Origin: Acidobacteriota bacterium | Lineage (GTDB): Bacteria; Acidobacteriota; Polarisedimenticolia; J045 | NCBI GenBank assembly: GCA_027001345.1 | Contig: JALTMS010000052.1 | Coordinates: 1 to 8,183, forward strand | Direction: 5' to 3' | Length of the DNA stretch: 8,183 bases | Shown: piece after piece, positions 6,637 through 8,183 of the stretch | Numbering within the stretch: the first letter of the stretch is position 1 | Layout of the letters: each line of letters opens with the position of its first letter | Notes under the pieces: model-generated | Told to the model about the DNA's origin: nothing | Databases searched by the model: none | The model's input: only the letters and a program-made list of their open reading frames with translations | Position numbers and translations under genes: made by a program

Positions 6637-7044
6637 ATGTCCTACAAGATCCGAGAAGTCGAGGGTATCGGGCCGACCTACGCGGCCAAGCTCGAGAGCG
6701 CTGGCATCAAGACGACCGATGATCTCCTGTCGTGCTGTTGCGACCCGAAGGGGCGCAAGTCCACGGCGGAACAGACCGGTCTCGGTGAGAGCGTCCTGCT
6801 CAAGTGGGCCAACATGGCCGACCTGATGCGAGTTCACGGAATCGGCGGCGAGTACTCGGAGCTGCTGGAGGCCGCGGGAGTCGATACGGTCAAGGAACTC
6901 CGGAATCGCAACAGCGAGAACCTGGCAGCGGCATTGAAGGCCGCCAACGAAGAGAGAAAACTGACCCGGAGTGTGCCTTCCGCGGCAGTCGTCGCCAAGT
7001 GGATCGATGCCGCCAAGGCTCTCGAACCGAAGATCAGTCACTAA
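6637..7044 (+). CDS. DUF4332 helix-hairpin-helix protein
   Basis: This 135-residue cytoplasmic protein has two helix-hairpin-helix-like units. The first covers about 6-31 (REVEGIGPTYAAKLESAGIK, then TTDDLL) and the second about 65-90 (RVHGIGGEYSELLEAAGVDT, then VKELRN). The GIG turns are the kind that contact the DNA backbone in HhH proteins. Between them sits PKGRKSTAEQTGLGESVLLKW, and the C-terminal part has NEERKLTRSVPSAAVVAKWI. This order is the DUF4332 pattern; length and conserved blocks look complete. The biological role of the family is not established, and non-specific DNA or nucleic-acid binding is an inference from the fold. The three consecutive cysteines (33-35) are odd for such a protein. 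ATG 6637 has AAGGGAG eight bases upstream. It follows the ATPase gene by 198 bases, so it may have its own promoter, and it is followed by a strong hairpin. Confidence 0.88.
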   Translation: MSYKIREVEGIGPTYAAKLESAGIKTTDDLLSCCCDPKGRKSTAEQTGLGESVLLKWANMADLMRVHGIGGEYSELLEAAGVDTVKELRNRNSENLAAALKAANEERKLTRSVPSAAVVAKWIDAAKALEPKISH

Positions 7045-7101
7045 CCTGCACGACATCGGCTGTCGCTGACCTTCGAAGCGGCGAGAGCCAGGCGCAAAGC
7101 A

Positions 7102-7129
7102 GGCGCGGGTGGAGTTTTCCACCCGCGCC
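7102..7129. terminator. Strong hairpin between convergent DUF4332 and mscL genes
   Basis: GGCGCGGGTGGA (7102-7113) and TCCACCCGCGCC (7118-7129) form a perfect 12-bp stem with a four-base loop. It lies in the 171-base gap between two genes that face each other, so it probably ends transcription from both sides. Neither side has a long T run (only CTTT on the minus strand), so it may act as a bidirectional or Rho-assisted terminator, or as an mRNA 3'-end protector. Confidence 0.7.
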
Positions 7130-7215
7130 GTCCTGTCGATTCGCGACGAGAGTCCGAGAAAGACAAGAGTTCGAGGAAGACGTCAGCCCGTCCCCGGCAA
7201 CTCCTCTGGGGAGCG

Positions 7216-7620
7216 CTAGCCCTTGTTCTTCAGGGCGTCGCGGATCTCCTCGAGCAGGACCTCGGACTTGGTGGGTTTCGGCGGAGCTTTGGGTGCTTGC
7301 TCCTCCTTCTTCTTTGCAGCGTTCATCATCTTGATCACGATGAAGATCGCAAAGGCGATGATCACGAAGTCGAAAACAGTCCCGATGAAGGCACCGTAAT
7401 TCAGGGTGACGGCAGCGGCATCCCCACTCGCCTCTTTGAGGGTGATGGCCATATCGGAGAAATCGATACCTCCCGTCAGCATGCCGATCGGCGGCATCAG
7501 AATGTCCTTGACGAAGGAACTGACGATCTTACCGAAGGCTCCGCCGATCACGATGCCGACTGCCATATCGACGACGTTGCCCCGCATTGCGAACTCTTTG
7601 AATTCCTTGATCAAACTCAT
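7216..7620 (-). CDS. mscL: Large-conductance mechanosensitive channel MscL
   Basis: This 134-residue inner-membrane protein forms the pentameric, non-selective pore that opens at near-lytic membrane tension and releases solutes on hypo-osmotic shock. The N-terminus MSLIKEFKEFAMRGNVVDMA is the amphipathic helix leading into TM1. The pore-lining segment VGIVIGGAFGKIVSSFV (21-37) carries the conserved gate pattern, followed by DILMPP (39-44). A periplasmic loop with a short acidic/Ala insert (SGDAAA) runs to NYGAF, and TM2 covers about 77-99. The C-terminal bundle helix ends with SEVLLEEIRDALKNKG, the usual LL.EIRD motif. Length and motifs are complete. ATG 7620 has a near-perfect AAGGAGGT eight bases upstream. 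It is monocistronic here: convergent with the DUF4332 gene and divergent from the DUF937 gene. A sigma-54 promoter match lies about 90-105 bases upstream. Confidence 0.97.
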   Translation of the reverse strand: MSLIKEFKEFAMRGNVVDMAVGIVIGGAFGKIVSSFVKDILMPPIGMLTGGIDFSDMAITLKEASGDAAAVTLNYGAFIGTVFDFVIIAFAIFIVIKMMNAAKKKEEQAPKAPPKPTKSEVLLEEIRDALKNKG

Positions 7621-7710
7621 GCTCCGACACCTCCTTCACTTCAACTAGCTTGCGTTTCCCTGTCACGAGCGTGATGCATTCGGTGCACTCGATCACTGGC
7701 TCGCTTTCCC

Positions 7711-7726
7711 GCCAAAACCGTGCCAG
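7711..7726 (-). promoter_or_regulatory. Candidate sigma-54 promoter for mscL
   Basis: On the minus strand the sequence CTGGCACGGTTTTGGC matches the sigma-54 (RpoN) consensus YTGGCACGrNNNTTGC at every fixed position but one (TGGC for TTGC). The invariant GG and GC dinucleotides are 10 bases apart as required. Transcription would start near 7699, about 80 bases before ATG 7620. No enhancer-binding activator gene or clear activator site is in the window, so the match stands alone. Confidence 0.5.
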
Positions 7727-7750
7727 ACGATTCCGCATCGCGTCAAGTCG

Positions 7751-7777
7751 AAAAACGCCGGAGCAGGAATTCCGGCG
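7751..7777 (-). terminator. Intrinsic terminator on the minus strand, upstream of mscL
   Basis: Read on the minus strand, CGCCGGA (7777-7771) pairs with TCCGGCG (7762-7756) across an eight-base loop, and TTTTT (7755-7751) follows at once. This is the form of a Rho-independent terminator. On the plus strand no T run follows, so it acts in one direction only. It lies upstream of the mscL promoter candidate, and no minus-strand gene is visible ahead of it. Confidence 0.6.
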
Positions 7778-7921
7778 CAAGAAAGCTCGCAGCGATCGGC
7801 GAACAGACGTCGAGTGGGCGCGACACGGTGAGCCATGGAGGCGGCTCGACGCGGCGTTCTCGTCCGGGAGATGTGACCAGGGAAGGAGAATGGGGTCCAT
7901 GGTCTGGGAGTCGGGCTGAAA

Positions 7922-7947
7922 AAGGCGCAGTTGTGTGAAGGCGCAGT
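7922..7947 (+). repeat. Short direct repeat AAGGCGCAGT, 16 bp apart
   Basis: AAGGCGCAGT occurs at 7922-7931 and again at 7938-7947, 25-50 bases before the DUF937 start. The spacing is not a whole number of helical turns, so same-face binding of a regulator is not obvious; it may be a small local duplication in the leader. Confidence 0.4.
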
Positions 7948-7971
7948 CGCAGAAACGATGGGAGGACGACA

Positions 7972-8183
7972 ATGGCTTCGTCGATACTGGAGATGGTCCA
8001 AGGGACACTGTCGGAGGACGTGATCAAAAAGCTGGGAGAGTCGATCGGTGCGGACGAGCAGCGTACGAGCAGTGCCATCGGTGCGGCACTTCCGACGCTG
8101 TTGAGCGCACTTTCTCGCAATGCCTCGACTCCGGCGGGTGCGCAGGCCCTGGTTTCGGCGCTCGAGCGCGATCACGACGGTTC
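7972..8183 (+). CDS. DUF937 (YidB-like) protein, N-terminal part (3' end outside window)
   Basis: The first 70 residues are visible, starting MASSILEMVQGTLSEDVIKK. The pattern of a short helix, then LGESIGADEQRTSSAIGAALPTLLSALSRNASTPAGAQAL, matches the start of DUF937 proteins (YidB-like), where small helical repeats of the form .Ai.aalP.ll..l follow one another. The family is small and alpha-helical and its function is not established. ATG 7972 has GGGAGG six bases upstream, and the gene runs off the window edge. It is divergent from mscL and shares its control region. No signal peptide or membrane helix is seen in the visible part. Confidence 0.85.
   Translation, partial: MASSILEMVQGTLSEDVIKKLGESIGADEQRTSSAIGAALPTLLSALSRNASTPAGAQALVSALERDHDG

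Larger units (their letters stand above)
7621..7971. other. 351-base divergent control region between mscL and the DUF937 gene
   Basis: I see no protein gene here; open frames in this stretch are low-complexity Arg/Ser-rich shadows without SD sites. It holds the sigma-54-like site, the minus-strand intrinsic terminator and the direct repeat annotated separately. In the mscL leader there is also a near-palindrome TCACG-AG-CGTGA (7663-7674), and GTGAT (7671-7675) is inversely repeated by ATCAC (7692-7696) around the predicted start point. The 194 bases between the terminator and the DUF937 start are otherwise unexplained. Confidence 0.6.

Noticed and set aside
3997..7044. Anti-phage defence system (HerA-type ATPase plus partner)
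   Set aside because: No nuclease, Sir2, DUF4297 or other effector next to the ATPase, and the surrounding genes look like ordinary chromosomal housekeeping and stress genes.
6028..7122. 364-codon minus-strand frame across the ATPase end and the DUF4332 gene
   Set aside because: It spans two well-supported plus-strand genes, has no SD or domain, and ends in coil-complement sequence.
7191..7212. TCCCC/GGGGA hairpin just after the mscL stop
   Set aside because: Five-bp stem with a 12-base loop and no T run; the 12-bp stem at 7102-7129 is the far better terminator.
7650..7938. Plus-strand small frames in the mscL/DUF937 gap
   Set aside because: No SD and biased Arg/Ser/Gly content; they overlap the regulatory elements and show no domain.
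7529..8175. Minus-strand frames across the mscL upstream region
   Set aside because: They run over mscL's SD, the terminator hairpin and the DUF937 gene, with low-complexity Arg/Ser/Pro translations.

Overview
This is a GC-rich, gene-dense bacterial chromosome segment with no sign of mobile DNA. It carries eight protein genes plus a partial one at each edge. No tRNA, rRNA, CRISPR array or insertion sequence was seen. The host looks like a Gram-negative-type, high-GC bacterium. Acidobacteriota or a similar little-cultured phylum is my guess from the gene mix (DivIVA-like protein next to hutI, an ECF sigma/MscS cassette, DUF4332, DUF937), and I hold it with low confidence. GTG starts are common (four of nine visible starts) and most starts have a clear GGGAGG-type Shine-Dalgarno (SD) site.

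Layout. (1) Positions 1-1606, + strand: the C-terminal end of a DivIVA-like coiled-coil protein overlaps by 4 bp with hutI (imidazolonepropionase, histidine degradation). (2) Positions 1596-1961, - strand: a small one-helix membrane protein of unknown function whose 3' end overlaps the end of hutI by 11 bp. (3) Positions 2074-3769, - strand: a tightly coupled cassette of ECF sigma factor, 81-residue single-helix membrane protein and a MscS-type mechanosensitive channel, joined by 4-bp GTGA and ATGA overlaps. (4) Positions 3770-3996: a divergent control region with a spaced inverted repeat and a possible ECF-type promoter facing the sigma gene. (5) Positions 3997-7044, + strand: a large HerA/DUF87-like P-loop ATPase with a coiled-coil tail, then a DUF4332 helix-hairpin-helix protein. 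(6) Positions 7216-7620, - strand: mscL, separated from the DUF4332 gene by a strong hairpin. (7) Positions 7621-7971: a control region holding a good sigma-54 promoter match facing mscL and an intrinsic terminator upstream of it on the same strand. (8) Positions 7972-8183, + strand: the start of a DUF937 protein.

How the genes may work together. The window has two unrelated mechanosensitive channels, MscS-like and MscL, about 4.3 kb apart. One is cotranscribed with its own sigma factor and a small membrane protein; the other sits behind a possible sigma-54 promoter. The simplest reading is a locus enriched for envelope and osmotic stress functions, with ordinary metabolism (hutI) next to it. 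The sigma/membrane protein/MscS cassette and the mscL upstream region are the parts most worth following up. The ATPase and DUF4332 pair may act on DNA, but this is inferred only from domain type and adjacency.
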